Shown: positions 23,070 through 35,552 of the stretch, piece by piece
Numbering within the stretch: position 1 is the stretch's first letter
How the letters are laid out: each line of letters starts with the position of its first letter
DNA from: Paramyrothecium sp. XJ0827
Taxonomy: Eukaryota > Ascomycota > Sordariomycetes > Hypocreales > Stachybotryaceae
Assembly (NCBI GenBank): GCA_020881915.1
Contig: JAJFPB010000002.1
Location: 5,653,001-5,717,000 of the forward strand
Direction: 5' to 3'
DNA: 64,000 nucleotides
Position numbers and translations under genes: made by a program
The notes under the pieces: generated by a model
Databases searched by the model: none
Told to the model about the DNA's origin: nothing
The model's input: the letters and a program-made list of their open reading frames with translations, nothing else

Positions 23070-24375
23070 TCATCGCTTTTTCAATGCTTTCACATCCACT
23101 GACTCAATATAATCAACTTTCTCCAATCTTTGTGCTTTGGGTACTAGATCTTCCTGGTAAGCAATGACGTTTCCATAGTATGGGCTTGATCAGGCCACGT
23201 CGACATTGATATGGACTATCCTCTTATGTGAATATTGACCACATGAAATGTGAGATCTTTGGTACCCAGAGACTACTCACAAGAGGTACGATTTGTCACG
23301 TGTTCTGGATACCGACCAGCAAACATGGCAAGTTCGTCCCACATTGGGTTTTGCGTCCCATAATCGTTGAACAGGCTTGTGTACCGTGTTCTCGTCTGAT
23401 ATACTTCTTCGTCATAGGACTCATCTGGAACGTATTGATTGGCACCATTGCCAACGACAGCTGCCCATGACAGGTAAGTAGCAAGTTCGAATCTCTGCAC
23501 CGAATGGAACTTATTGATGTTAGGGAATTTGGTATTGAGCGCAATTTTAGCAGCTTCTGGATCGATCTTGAAGTTGATCTAAAATGGTATGGTCAGTAGG
23601 AACATCACCATCTTATCAATAACCCATATCGCCTAAGAGAAGAGGAACGGTACATCGGAGTTTATGTCGGCTGCCTCTCTGGAACCCGAGGCCATTACTT
23701 GCGACACGTCAAGATAGCCGCCCATAACCACGAGGCCCCTTGTTAGAGAAGCAAAACTAGGGTCTAACCGCGTCGCAAGGACAATGTTGGTCAATGCTCC
23801 ACCACTGTAGATGAGCACTTCTCCCGGATATTCCGTACAATCTCGACCGCCCATGCCGCTGCATGTTCGCCGGCTAGGGTAGTATTTGGATAGCCAGCTT
23901 TGAAAGCACTGGGAGCAATTCGGTTTGGATCACCGGACGATGGATCCTTACCACTGGCCTCGGCTGTGGCATTCTCTGGTCTAAAGGCACCTTGCTACTC
24001 CGGTTATCAGTCTCCGCTATTTTTTCGAGGCGCAAAGAGTGCCTTTCTGGTGCGTACATAAGGTAGCTCGCCGTGCAGCATCCCCCAGATTTGAAGCAAG
24101 TCTGGTGTATTGAGCAGAGGATAATCCGAGCCTTTGTGGACCGGAATGCAGGATAGGTTGCCAATCTCAAGGAGTGCCAGGGCGTGTAGACTGGTTTGCC
24201 GCGCCCAGGAATTCGCCGTGTCGCCTACAAGTCCGAGGACATCCCAGCCAGCTTCCACAGCCAGGAGAAATGTGATGTAGCCATTCAAGTTCCAGTCATT
24301 GTCAATGATGATCTTTCCGAAGGAAGCGGTAGCGGTGGTAGCGAAGGCAACGACACACAGGTTCGGTATACGCAT
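23070..24375 (-). pseudogene. Secreted inosine-uridine-type nucleoside hydrolase, disrupted
   Basis: Exon 1 (24375-24058) encodes a signal peptide followed by GKIIIDNDWNLNGYITFLLA, the fungal variant of the DxD calcium-binding start of nucleoside hydrolases. Exon 2 begins at 23994 (QGAFRPENATAEAS). Near 23832-23835 the frame slips by one base between AVEIVR and EYPGEVLIYSGGALTN, with no room for an intron. After the intron at GTACCG, INFKIDPEAAKIAL and PMWDELAMFAG read normally. In the last exon a TGA (23192-23190) stands where a Trp is expected before SSPYYGNVIAYQEDLV; the frame then continues to the natural stop at 23070. The working gene would cleave ribonucleosides outside the cell. Two independent lesions argue for a pseudogene, though an assembly error could explain the frameshift. 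Confidence 0.8.
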
Positions 24376-24693
24376 GGTGCTCAATGAGTGTTCAGTGCAT
24401 CAGTTTAAAGTCTGTGACGGGTGCAATAGAGGCTTGGACGTTTCTACTCGTACAAAAAGTCAATTCGTTGGGGATGACGCCATTGAGCAGTTACACAAAC
24501 ACCTGGAATGAAGATTCCAGTCACTAGTGTACTTTGATGCTAAGAATGCCCGATGTAGGGTCCGTCGATGCTAACTTGTTCAAACATTTGTAAAACATTA
24601 TCAGAGGCAAGATTAATTCATAAAAAATCAACGTAGCAAACAGTGGTAAACCAGAATAACGCTACAAAAACCTAATCAGCAATTCCGCTCGCA
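24376..24693. other. Intergenic region (318 bp), no gene seen
   Basis: It lies between the start of the nucleoside hydrolase pseudogene and the 3' end of the large unknown gene. Nothing recognised. Confidence 0.35.
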
Positions 24694-27600
24694 TCATTCC
24701 TCAATCTGTAGCACGACTTCATCCTTCAATTCCAACAACTTCCTGACCGGGCGACTCTCAATTCGACTTGAGCGATTCTCCAACAACCCTAGAATGACCG
24801 CCCTAAAGTTCTGTCCCAAAGACTCCCATTCGAAATGCGGATTCAAGGTCTTAGCAAAAACATGCATTGCTGTTACTGGAACAGTGAGAATTGCGCAAAC
24901 ATCCTCGGGCGACACAGCATTCTCCATTGCGGTGATGAAGTTGGGCTGTAAAGCGGATTCATATTTCTCGAACCCACCATCCTCTTCCCGTTCAATCAGA
25001 GCTGTCGAAGTTGTCGGAGATGCCACCACTTCAACATCTGTGAGATTTGGTTCAAGCGAGACAGGCTCGCCATCCAGAATCTCTTGAACGAAAGCCTCAT
25101 CAAGAGGCTCAATCTTCGCGCCGAATTGGCCCTCATTTCCAACCTGCCAGGGCACTCGCCGCCGTTCTGCATCGTTGATAATCTGCCTTGTCAAGTCGTG
25201 GTACGCTATCACAGGATATGTAGCTTCAACATCTGCTTTTAAGAACTCTTGGTAGAACTTCATGCTTTGAACCTTCAATTTTTCCGGATCCACTTGCCAC
25301 AGCGCAGCGATTTTGGCGTGCTGGTCCATTAGCTCTTGGCAGGACTCCTTGGCTTGAGGCCAATCGTTGATCACACAAGCCGCTGCGACCTTGTTCTTAG
25401 TTTCAGCGAACGCAGCTGACCGCTTGGTGTAGACACTGGCAGCAATGAGGTCATCTCCGGTACGCCTTTTGCCTCCTTGTGCTAAGTGTTTCAGATAGCT
25501 AATCATTCTGGTGTAGCTTTGCGTTTGCTTCTCTAATGAATGTGGAAGTCGTTGCAATAGGCGCGCAGCAACAGGAGAAGGATCCGTATCTCCTTTCGTC
25601 AACATTTCCATGAAAATCGTGATGATTGTGCGTGAGTGTTCCAGCTGGATATTCCTGAGCTTGCAAAACTTGACCATCTCAGAGATGCGATCCACTTTGT
25701 TGTCATTTAAGTCTTCGGCTTTTACAACCACCCGAACGATCGTCCTGTCCAGCAAGAACTCTAGGTTTCGATGAAAACGTTCAACAGGCCAGCCAGTGTA
25801 GGGATATAAGGATACCACCGTCTCATACCAGATCCAATCAGGGTGCGTCTTGGGAATGTCATATCGAGGCTCCTTGCCAAACAGCTGCCAGACCATGCTG
25901 AGGGGCCGCACTCCGGATCCGGCCACTGTCAGAAGATTGCCAAAGAGTCCTCGCATCAGTTTCGTCACAGTGTCATCCGCCTTTTCCGAAACTTCGGGTG
26001 CTGTTGTCTTCATGGCCGCCAATTTCGACATAGCCGCCATCAGCAGGGCGCTCATAAGTTGCCCTATCTCCAGGCTTCCAGGTTGGAAGTTATACTCTCT
26101 GGATGCAACCGCCTGACTGAGCGTATCTCTTGCAATTATTCTCAGTGCCGCGATATGCGCGTCGTTGCACTTTTCCATCCATCGGACCTTGTAAGGACTT
26201 TCTAGGTTGACAAACTCGTCCCAGCAGACCCAGGCTAACATCGAGCCGTGGGTTCCTTTACCTTGGCTCAAATATGGTACCGCCAGAATGGGGTGCGTAG
26301 GACCAGCCTGGCTTTTGAGCGGGCCATCGTGGTAGTTTTGGGATTGTTCCATGATAATGCCTGCATCAAGTCCTTCAAGATGAAGAAGTCTCGAGTCAAG
26401 GTCGCAGCACGTACTAAGAATGAAAGTCAGCCTTGGTGTCCTCTGTTGCGTTGAAAAGACCAAAACGGGAAGTGTCAACTAGTTTGACGAACCTGGCATC
26501 AATGGCCTCGCCTTGTAGGCTGCTCAAAAGCTGGAGGTATGGTCCAGTTTCAATATTTAGTAACATGACACCCATCTCTGCTGCATGATCTTCGAGATAC
26601 CCTGCCACTGTTTCGAACGTCATAGTCTTCACGGCATCAACATTGCTCTGAATTTGAGCTTGACGAATTAGCTTTTTCAAATCATGGGTCCGCTTCGAGG
26701 TTGTTTGAGAGGACATCATGTTTGCAAAACTTGTGATCACTGGCTCTAAAGCTCTCTGCATTTCTTTGGTCACTCTCCTTAATTGACCAAGCATCTGATC
26801 TTTCGTTTTCTTCGACTCAGGATCATCATCCTTGTACTCGTTCATGAGAAACTTGAGATACGTCTTCCTGAGGGGAGCGGTTGCACTGCTGAGCTTTGAG
26901 GATAGTACGGACACCAAAGCCTTCGAAAGTTCTTGCAGTTTCTTCTGGGGCAAAAGCGATTGAAGTTGTGGGACTGCCACAGATATGTCCTCGGCCATTT
27001 CCCGAATGTCGTCAATTTGAAGCTTTTCGATCAAGCCTTCCAGGTCTCCCGGCATAACCACATTTCCCAAATTTGGAAGGATAATGGGATTTTCATCGTT
27101 CAAGTTGACCCATCGCTTGGCTCTAGCATCTAACATCGAGTTCAGGCCCGCTGACTCGACTATGGATGTAATATCGGTACCAAATGCTAGTTGAGAAGTA
27201 TTTAAATAGGCGAGATTCGCAAGACCTCTGTAGAAGTAACATTTATCGAGAATTTGGATCAAAACCAGTGACTGTGGGCCTGCCAGAGCTGTTACAGCGT
27301 TGATATTTGCGGAGTTGAGCAATGACAAGATGTCATCGCTATTTTGAGGCTGTGGCTGTGGATTAAGTTGAACGATGAATAATGCATTGAGTCGGTAAAA
27401 GCTGGCAAGGTTGCGAGCATTGTCCGTCATTCGTTCGTCTACAACCACAACGACATTCTTGAGTTGGGCATAATAGCTCCTAAGTGCATTTTCATTCTGG
27501 AATGGGACGTTTGATGGAACTGTACCCGTGGCCAACAAAGGTGGGCCTTCCAGCTGCGAACCGAAAATGCACGGCAAAATGACTGCAGATTGCGCAGACT

Positions 27601-28836
27601 TGCCAGCCGTCTCCTTCCATGATGACTTGAACTCCAAGCCAGTGCCGAAGGTAATAATCTGTGTCTTTTTCAGATTGATGAAAGAAGGCAATGTGACCCC
27701 ATTTACAGCAATTACGGCATTTTCTTTCGCTCCGTTGTTGCGTACTTTTGCCACGATGCCATGCAGGCTTTTCGATACCGAAGTTGTATTCAGTATGGTA
27801 GACTCGGTTCTTGATACTGCCAATCTGTTAGCATGAGAGCTTGTGGAAACCATTCCATGAAAATGGCACAGTGCATACCGGCAACAGAAGAAGCAGGTGT
27901 AGGAGCGGTGAAGTCGGCCCTTTGTATTGCCTCAGGAAAGCAACGGCTTTCCAGCTTACTGCCGGATGCCATCATGTTCTCGTCGGTTGTAGCTTTCGGT
28001 AATATTGAGCAAACCAATGAGTTTCCATCACGCTTAATCACGAGAGGGCAGCAAATGGTCGCGTCTCCGATTGTGGCTGCATCCAAGGGCACCGGGACGA
28101 TGTACAAGACCTGCCACCAATGCATCAGACGAATACACGCACACAGGGGCAATTTTTGCTCACCTTGTCTACATGGTCGGCAACGAGCAAAGCTGGGTGT
28201 GTACCCAGGAACCTAGTGATCTTTGTGGACTGATAGCCTGAGATGAAGACGCACAACTGTTCATTCGTGAACAACCCCTCGTCGAGTCGAACGTGGGCTA
28301 AAAAGTCTCGCCCATTGAGAATATCTCCACTATGATTCATGCCGGGGAATGTGTTTCTCGCATTGAAGCAGCAAGTTCGGTACTGCTCATTTGCAAAGCA
28401 GAAGTCGTAATAAGTGGGTGTTCTTTCGGAGACAGCCAACATGGCAATCTGGCCCGACACTATTGGAACTCTGAACGTCGAGGCTGGTGCTTGCGTAATC
28501 TGAAAGTCGTTGAAAACCTCTACTCATTATTAGTTTCTTGGTTAAACGTGATTCACCGGAGCACACAAGAGAGGCCGAACCGAGATGTTCCTTGAAGCCG
28601 GCCATTCGTCTTAGAAGAACTTCTCCCATTTCACCCAGGTCTACCGCATTGAAGAAATAGTCCTCCGGGTAAGAAGAAATATCAATCTCTTCGATCCCAT
28701 CTTTTGAGCGACAAAGTAGAATTTTCTCGGGGCTGAAAGGATGAGCAGAGCCGACGGGAAGTCCTTCGAGCAATTCTCGAATCGCCGCTTTGGACGACGC
28801 CAAAGGGTCGAAAAAAGTCTTCCGAACCTTCTCCAT
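24694..28836 (-). CDS. Large fungal protein of unknown family (1,303 residues)
   Basis: Five exons (28836-28557, 28519-28164, 28110-27879, 27816-26493, 26413-24694) join in phase to 1,303 residues. Splice sites are ordinary except the fourth donor, GTTCGT, which was chosen because it alone keeps the frame. The first 350 residues look like mixed alpha/beta folds (RVPIVSGQIAMLAVSE, VLYIVPVPLDAATIG). The middle is strongly helical with basic and acidic runs (NEYKDDDPESKKTKDQML). The C-terminal 570 residues are helical, with Trp-rich patches (HPDWIWYETVVSLYPYTGWP). No signal peptide, membrane span or nucleotide-binding motif is seen. I do not recognise the family. The long intact multi-exon frame argues that it is functional. 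Confidence 0.75.
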
Positions 28837-30203
28837 GGCGAATTAAGATGATGATGAAAGATCACAAGTCCAATAGCAATGACTGGTAAATGTCAAGATT
28901 ATATAGTGGCCTGCGTTCAGGATGTGTGACTGATCAAAGGCACTGGGATCTGACCGACGTGAGTCACAGCCACATTGCTGCGGCACAACCAACCAGCAAC
29001 GACGCAGGCATGTAAGCATATTGACTGCATTGACCCACTCTGCACGTCAGAACCTCCGGTCTTCAGCGAGTGATTCATTGTTGAGGGAACATGAAAAGAT
29101 AACAGTCAAGTAAACACGACTTCAGTCAACTTTCTATCCTCTGTGGACTGCAGGGGTGAACATGGAAACCCACTTACACTACCTTAAGTTATGAATGTGA
29201 TGATGGATAGCGCTAAAATTATAGCGTAGTGGGTGCTCGTAGGCCCTCACCATGGTCCAATAGCACAACCGCAGCGATGAATTCGTACTCGTTGTCAATC
29301 CTAATGGAAGATAGCGTCTTCCAATCGCAATCTTGATAGCTGCAGACGAATTCTGTCAAATTGCCTTAATTCAGGAAACCCATTCCTCGTAAACCACAAG
29401 TCTTTTAAGTACAAAGGGCCCCAAATAACCCAGACGCCAGCCTTAACGAGTCAATAATCCGATTGCTGCGTTCAAACCCCATATTTAGTAGGAATGAACA
29501 GCATTTTGCATACGCTTGCTAACTTCCATGAGGATCAGAGTTTTGGTCGATCTGGAAATCAGGCGAACATGACTTCCATGACCATTTCGTTGCTCCTTTC
29601 TACTATCCATGAATGAGGGCGTACCGGCTAATAACTTTCCTAGAATGATATTAATTCAAACTATGATAATCTTTGGATTGATGTAAATAGCACGTTCTTT
29701 TGATGGGCTTCTTTTTGTTTGTTACGCACCACAATGATGAGCATAGTGCTACTCCGTACTGCAAGCACGCTATAATTTGGTATACGGCTTGGTTGGCTCT
29801 TCAATTTCCTGCTATCAAGTACGAGTATGGTGGAAATTATCTTTGCCTACTAGACCCAGACTCGTGTTTTGCCTCATATTAAATCTTCTCTGCCCTGTTT
29901 GGACTGCTTACCCAGGCCCAAAAGGTATTTCAGGCTAGTCCAGGCTGGTAAGGGCTTGGGAGATGCAATCTGCTTTTGTACTTTAACCCAAAATGTCACC
30001 AAGGGTGGGGACGAGGTTAAATTTGCCTTGGTCCTTCACCCACGTAAACAGGGTCTTGGTTTGAGCTAAATGGATGAACCCTAGTCGAAGGGTCCAGCTG
30101 CTATTCAAGCAAGACTGGACCAAGGGAATGGCTTACACGCCAAAATCCCCCATTCTCACTTCCAAGTCCCATTTCCTCGGGATTCTCGCAGGTTGCACAA
30201 AAA
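28837..30203. other. Intergenic region (1.37 kb), no gene seen
   Basis: Divergent spacer between the large unknown gene and the Cys-rich pseudogene. Only a 60-codon frame at 29700 and similar short frames are open. Confidence 0.35.
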
Positions 30204-31026
30204 ATGAAGTTACTGGGGCAAACCGCTGCCACAAGTTTACTTGCGGCTGTTCCCGTCCGCGCAAAGTCCACTTCGACGGACGTCACACTCGACACATTCG
30301 CATCTTACACGGGACCACGCACGACCACATTCACACCTGCGCCAACCTGTCTCTCCTAGATTACGACGCGGCAATATCGACCGGGCCGATACCCGGATCT
30401 CGAGGTCGACTGCCAAGGGCCCGGTGGGAACGAATGTTGCCCCGATGGATGGTGCTGGGATCGATATTTCAGCCCGGGTGTGTGTCCGTCCAGCTACCAA
30501 GCGTTGCACGTTGCCCACGACACGACAAAGGCAAGAGACAACAAATATGTGCTGCCCACAGAGCTTCGACTGTCCACAGGACCCGAGATACGGCATGTGC
30601 AGGAGCTCACTCAACACCGTGAGAACTGTGACATACACGAATGAGAAGGATGAGGTTTCGACAGCAACTTGGTACGCTGTGACAGCCACGCCCATCCAGA
30701 TCCGCTTTCGACAAAATGACTCGGACCTTATCCCCATCCCAAGCGACTCCTTCAAGCTGCCGCCGCCACCGACAGAAGAAGAGGTGGAGAAGGAAAGAAA
30801 AGCCGCAGAGGGTGCCTTATCCACCGGCGCAAAGGTGGCCATTAGTATCGGTGTTGTGGTTGCAGTCGTTGCGTTCGCGTTTGGTGCTTGGTGGGGGAAG
30901 AAAAAGGCATCACGAAGTGAATGGAAAAGAGTCCCGACACTTCAACCAGAACCGACCAGGCCCGATGCGTCAGCATCAGGGAATACTGATGAGAACGATG
31001 CGCCGCCGCCGTATTCCAATAAGTAG
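30204..31026 (+). pseudogene. Secreted/single-pass membrane Cys-rich protein, disrupted
   Basis: The ATG at 30204 opens a signal-peptide-like start (MKLLGQTAATSLLAAVPVRA). The frame meets TAG at 30357-30359, then continues in the same frame through a Cys-rich stretch (GGNECCPDGWCWDRYFSPGV, then CPSSY). Near 30500-30506 the coding shifts to another frame: with one base fewer, SSYQA would join CTLPTT and then NMCCPQSFDCPQDP. Downstream are IQIRF, a Pro/Glu linker, a membrane span (VAISIGVVVAVVAFAFGAWW) and a basic tail ending PPPYSNK at 31026. This order matches a common fungal type of membrane-anchored Cys-rich surface protein. No intron explains either break. CAG-to-TAG is the simplest origin of the stop. 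Confidence 0.7.
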
Positions 31027-31407
31027 CAAAACACTGCGTTTGCATCCGAACCGCTCACTCAAGGAAGGATGGATAAATCTGCCTTCAGGGTTGGCGATCT
31101 TGTCATTTGGAGAGGGTAAATGGAGGCAACACAGGCAGAATCGCTGGGCGCAAATTGGCCATCACTTGGGCTGACTTTGGGCACAACCTGATAAGCCAGC
31201 TTGTGCACTCATTGTGCTGAAAGACGTCACAGTGGCACCGACACCACCATTCGGAATAGACAGAGCATTGACTATCTTGATGAAGATATCTAGTCTTTCA
31301 TTACGATGGAATGCATAGCAGTTGATACAGACTTGGATCGAGAAGTAACCACAGAACTGACATGTGCGTTTTCTTCGACAATTGAATTTGAGTTGACGAA
31401 ACAAAGC
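31027..31407. other. Intergenic region (381 bp) between convergent genes
   Basis: Short frames only; nothing recognised. Confidence 0.35.
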
Positions 31408-34400
31408 CTAATCATCATCTATATCGATACGATATCCCCTCCGTCTTGCAGGTCTTTGCTCATCGTCCTCCCACCATCTCAATGTGAAGCGCCGCCCGTC
31501 GAAAACTTCGGCGAGCGATGTCTTCCCATCCGCATTCACGGCAACCTCTTGAGGCATAACCAAGCGTCCTCCTGCGAGAAGCATAGCAGTCCCCAGGATT
31601 GAACAAGGATTGTGAGGCAAGACCTCCTTCGATCGAAGGAAGAGCTTTGTAGTGATGGCGCAAGCAACCATGATGGACAGCAACACCTGCAGTGCGACCT
31701 TTGACTCCCGATTTTGATGCAGTCTTTGTGCACCGGGAGCTATCATAACGCCTTCGTATGAGCGGAAATTCGGTTGATCATTCTTTGTGGTCAAATTTGT
31801 GCGCAATCCAAACGAAATTAACTGCGTAACACATCTGCCATAAACGCGATTGGCAGCTTTCATAAGGTTCGCCGTATTTCCCTTGCCCACGAGTTCCTCG
31901 ATTGAGCTCCTCTCTATGCCATCAACCATAGCCCCGATAAAACCGTCCATGTTGACGTTTGGGACCGAGAAATTAAAGAATCGAGAGGAACCAGTTTCAA
32001 GATTCGGTGGCCGCAGGTCGAGCTCAAATTTCGCGCTTCCATTCGTGTGCCTTAGCAAATGCACCGAGGATTCATCTACCTCAGGGGCATAACCTTGGGC
32101 TAGCTCAAGGTTGGGGAGTACAAAGGTGGTGTCAACTTCTACCAATTCAATATTTTGGTAGCATAACATCCTTTCGACGTGAGATTCCAATGCGTAATGG
32201 GTCCTACCGTCGACGACGGTTGAATTTGCCAGTCGGGCAGAGCCCAAGGTGACTGAGACCGTGGGACATCCACGCATCCAGGGACGTGAGGGATGAGAAT
32301 ATGGGTCATTCCAATATTCTGCAGAACCCCATCCGAAGTAAACTAAGCTCCCATTTTTATGCAAGGATAAGTTGGCAATGCCATGAGAGTGTGTGCTGTT
32401 TTCAGATGGCCATGTGTCACACCAATCCCTTACGTTTGCTATAGTGTCGAAGGAAAAAGTGGGATCTCCGCCACTTAACCCCTCAGAATTTAATGCCATT
32501 CTCACGCTATCATTTGGAGTGATGGAGCAATTCAGCGTTGGCCTTATTGCGGGAACTTTCGCGCGAAAAAGCCCGGTATCTGTTGTGTTGACTTTGAAGT
32601 GGCTGAATGCAAGATTTTCATGAGTCAAGTGGGTGTAGTTCAGTCTCATATACTCAACTAGAAAACTTGCTACCTGGGCTTTATAATAAACCGAACCAGG
32701 CAGCCTTGGTCCCGCATCCACTAGGTCAAAATCGTCTGCTTGAATCACTGTAATATTCCGCGTCTTGTTAACGCTGAAGGGCGTGTGGAGACTTGATGTA
32801 ATAATGGTGAGGAATCCACTGATGAGACTTCCTAATAACGCCACAGCTACCACAAGATGACCAGATTTGAGAGAAAGCCAGAAAGCACTCGGAAGGAGTC
32901 TTCCATTGAGGGCCTGACAAATTGATCTCGACCCCAGAGCTTTGCCGCGACGAACTGCAATAAATTGGGCAAAGATTGCAGCATTGAAGGCCAAGCTTGA
33001 GTACAACTGGGTAATCATCGACGCGATGATTGCTGGAATTATCGTGCTAAAAAGGATAATAGTCTCGTTAACTTCAACAATGCCAGCATTCTTGTCCGAG
33101 AAATACTGAAGAACTTCAAGGATCATGATACTTATAAGCGGCAAAACAATCGTAATAGCAAGAAACCAGCTGGTCTCTGCGGGAGGGCGCCACCATGACT
33201 CCGAGTTTTCGTTCTCGTCAAGAATTGGATCTGATGACTGACTAAAGCATGTGGTGTGATAAATGGCAAGGTTCTTGCTGAATGCGGCATATGAGGCAGT
33301 GTAGAAGAGAAACTGTTTCAGATTCTGCCGCGCGCTTTTGAGCCCCGAGGACTGCGAGTCGGCAATCACGTCATTAAGGTGAGAGCTGAGCGCAAGTATG
33401 GCTGCGATTGTAGCGACCGGCTCCGGGTCGGCATGTGTACTTGAGTGACATCGAACGTGAAACACGCCAATTGACGTGGCTATCAAAACAGCGAAACAGA
33501 TGCAGAGGATCGTTGTCGGAATGAAACCTGTCTTGAGCCTATATTGGATGGTCGTGACTGTACCCGTGATATTGCGGTTGGTAGGCTGAAGGGCGACATT
33601 ATAGAAGAGCTGAACAGCCATACCCTTGATTACCTCTGAGCTCTTCTTGGCTAATAGTTCCGGATTTAAGAATGCCTCTATTGTGGAACCGTTGTTCTTC
33701 ATCGAAATATACTCAAAAAATGCCTGCGTATCTGTTCCTGCGGTCCCAGATGTGTTCAGGGCAGAGATATCCGGGCTAGACCCTACATAATAACCCAGGT
33801 GTTTGAAGAAATCCCACATAGAGAGGGCGAAGTCTCTATTCGAAAACCCTTCAATTTGTTTTTCTTGTCGATCGGATGAGGTGCTGAGGATAAGTTGGGA
33901 AAGTGAACCGGTGGATCTTGAGGGATGAACCTCAAACTGGCCAATGTGATATGATGGTTTGCACAAGACCACCGATAATTTGCTGATTTGAAAGGCGTCT
34001 GGACCTATATCACTATCGGTCCGCGGGGAGTAATCCAGCTTGGCTACTGAGAAGACCAATCGTTGATCTTCGAATTTGTCGTCGCTAGCTGAACGGCCTG
34101 GACCATAATCGATACCTGTGTTACAAGGGTACCACATGAAATATGGCTGGTACTTGAGCGTTTGTTCCGGAACAGCACTGCCCCAGAACGCGCTGGCTCC
34201 CGCGATTCGAATCCCCATGATGGTACAGCCAGGCACCTCGACATCCGTTGTAAAATAATATTCATTGTGACCTATCCAAGTGCTGTTGTCCAAGGACTCC
34301 TCAGTGTTTTTATGATAAGTCCAATTGGTGGACGGTGCAACCTCACACTGACACTCTGTCTTCAATCCCTCAGTTATATATGTGTAATTGGTCACATCAG

Positions 34401-35552
34401 TAGAGAGGTCGGGCAATTTTACTTCTGGCACAATAGCATCGTCCGACGTACCAGGGGGGTATGGTAGACCAAAGACATGGATTCCGTAATAAGTGTTGCT
34501 AGCTGAGATGTCTCCTGGTCTTGTACTTATTGTGGGGTGGATTTCAGAGATAACTCTAAAATCTGAGCGTTGTTCCGTGAACTCTGTCGATTCGAGGATA
34601 AATAAACCAGTCGAAGATACTATCTAGGGTTTGTTAGCTGCTGTCATGATGTAGGTATGTCGGACCTAAGTTGACGTACTGAGACGACTATCAAAACCCG
34701 GCCAGTCAGTGAGAGGACTACCGACCAATGTCGGTTCCTCATAGCCATCAGCAGGCATACTGGTAGTGATGGGGAAATGTAATCCAGGTCCAGGCTCTTA
34801 TCAAGAGAGGTTGGACCAGACTGAAGCTCTTGCCATGGCATCAAGATCTTGTTCATATGCTCCACACGCCTCCAGAGTGCAAGGACAATGGTTAGAACTA
34901 GCAAAGAATTAGTCATATCTTCCTGTAACTCTAGGCTTATGACGACTTCTGACCGGCAGTCGGGGCATATTTCCAAGCATAATAGTTCTTCTGGTCTTGC
35001 GTGCTGAGACCATTATACTTCTCGGAACAATAGTATAGAACAGGTGTAACAATCCATATGAAAGCGAATGTGATGGTAAAGGTTATAAGAACGCCTCTTG
35101 TCAACCATATGGGAGTCCACATGCCCTGCAAGTCGCTCTGGCTCCGTTCGGGGCTTGAAAGACCAGAGACGGCACTGGCAGCATGAGTATGATTGGCATC
35201 GATTGTGGGTCCCGGGTCGCTGCAAGCGGAAGTGATGCTACTGGAACGCTGTTGCATTCTCGCTCTGGGTCCTATTATTGTTGGCGGTCTAGTCACAGGA
35301 CTAATATCATTGCTGTTTGCTTTGCAGGCATCTCCAAGTACATAAATGTCTGCATCCAAGATGTTTGTTCTTTCAGGCAAGTCTTGAAGTTCCTCGCAAT
35401 TCGAGCATATGGAATCTAGGGAATTTCAGCCTTATGTTTACCCTGAGCCTCCGTACATACCAACCTTGCTGAGAATGACTCTGAGCAGGGTTTGGACTGC
35501 TTGCCCCTGATGATGTTGGGGTGGACTCGGTGCAGGAATGGAAAGGGTTCAT
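31408..35552 (-). CDS. DUF3433 fungal integral membrane protein
   Basis: Four exons (35552-35465, 35415-34954, 34897-34680, 34623-31408) give 1,327 residues. The order is typical of the DUF3433 family, which is known only from fungi and of unknown function. A Ser/Pro-rich cytosolic N-terminus is followed by membrane spans (GVLITFTITFAFIWIVTPVL) and the half-module VEHMNKILMPWQELQSG / ISPSLPVCLLMAMRNRHWSV. A long N-glycosylation-rich ectodomain comes next, and then a second copy of the module (ILALSSHLNDV, FAQFIAVRRGKALGSRSICQ, SAFWLSLKSGHLVVAVALLG). A further glycosylated ectodomain and a last span precede a basic tail (RPARRRGYRIDIDDD). The start ATG at 35552 rests on the phase of a 50-nt intron (GTTGGT..CCTAG) and is less certain than the rest. 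Confidence 0.87.

Noticed and set aside
23800..23860. An intron explaining the frame change in the nucleoside hydrolase
   Set aside because: The two frames abut within a few bases between AVEIVR and EYPGEV, leaving no space for an intron.
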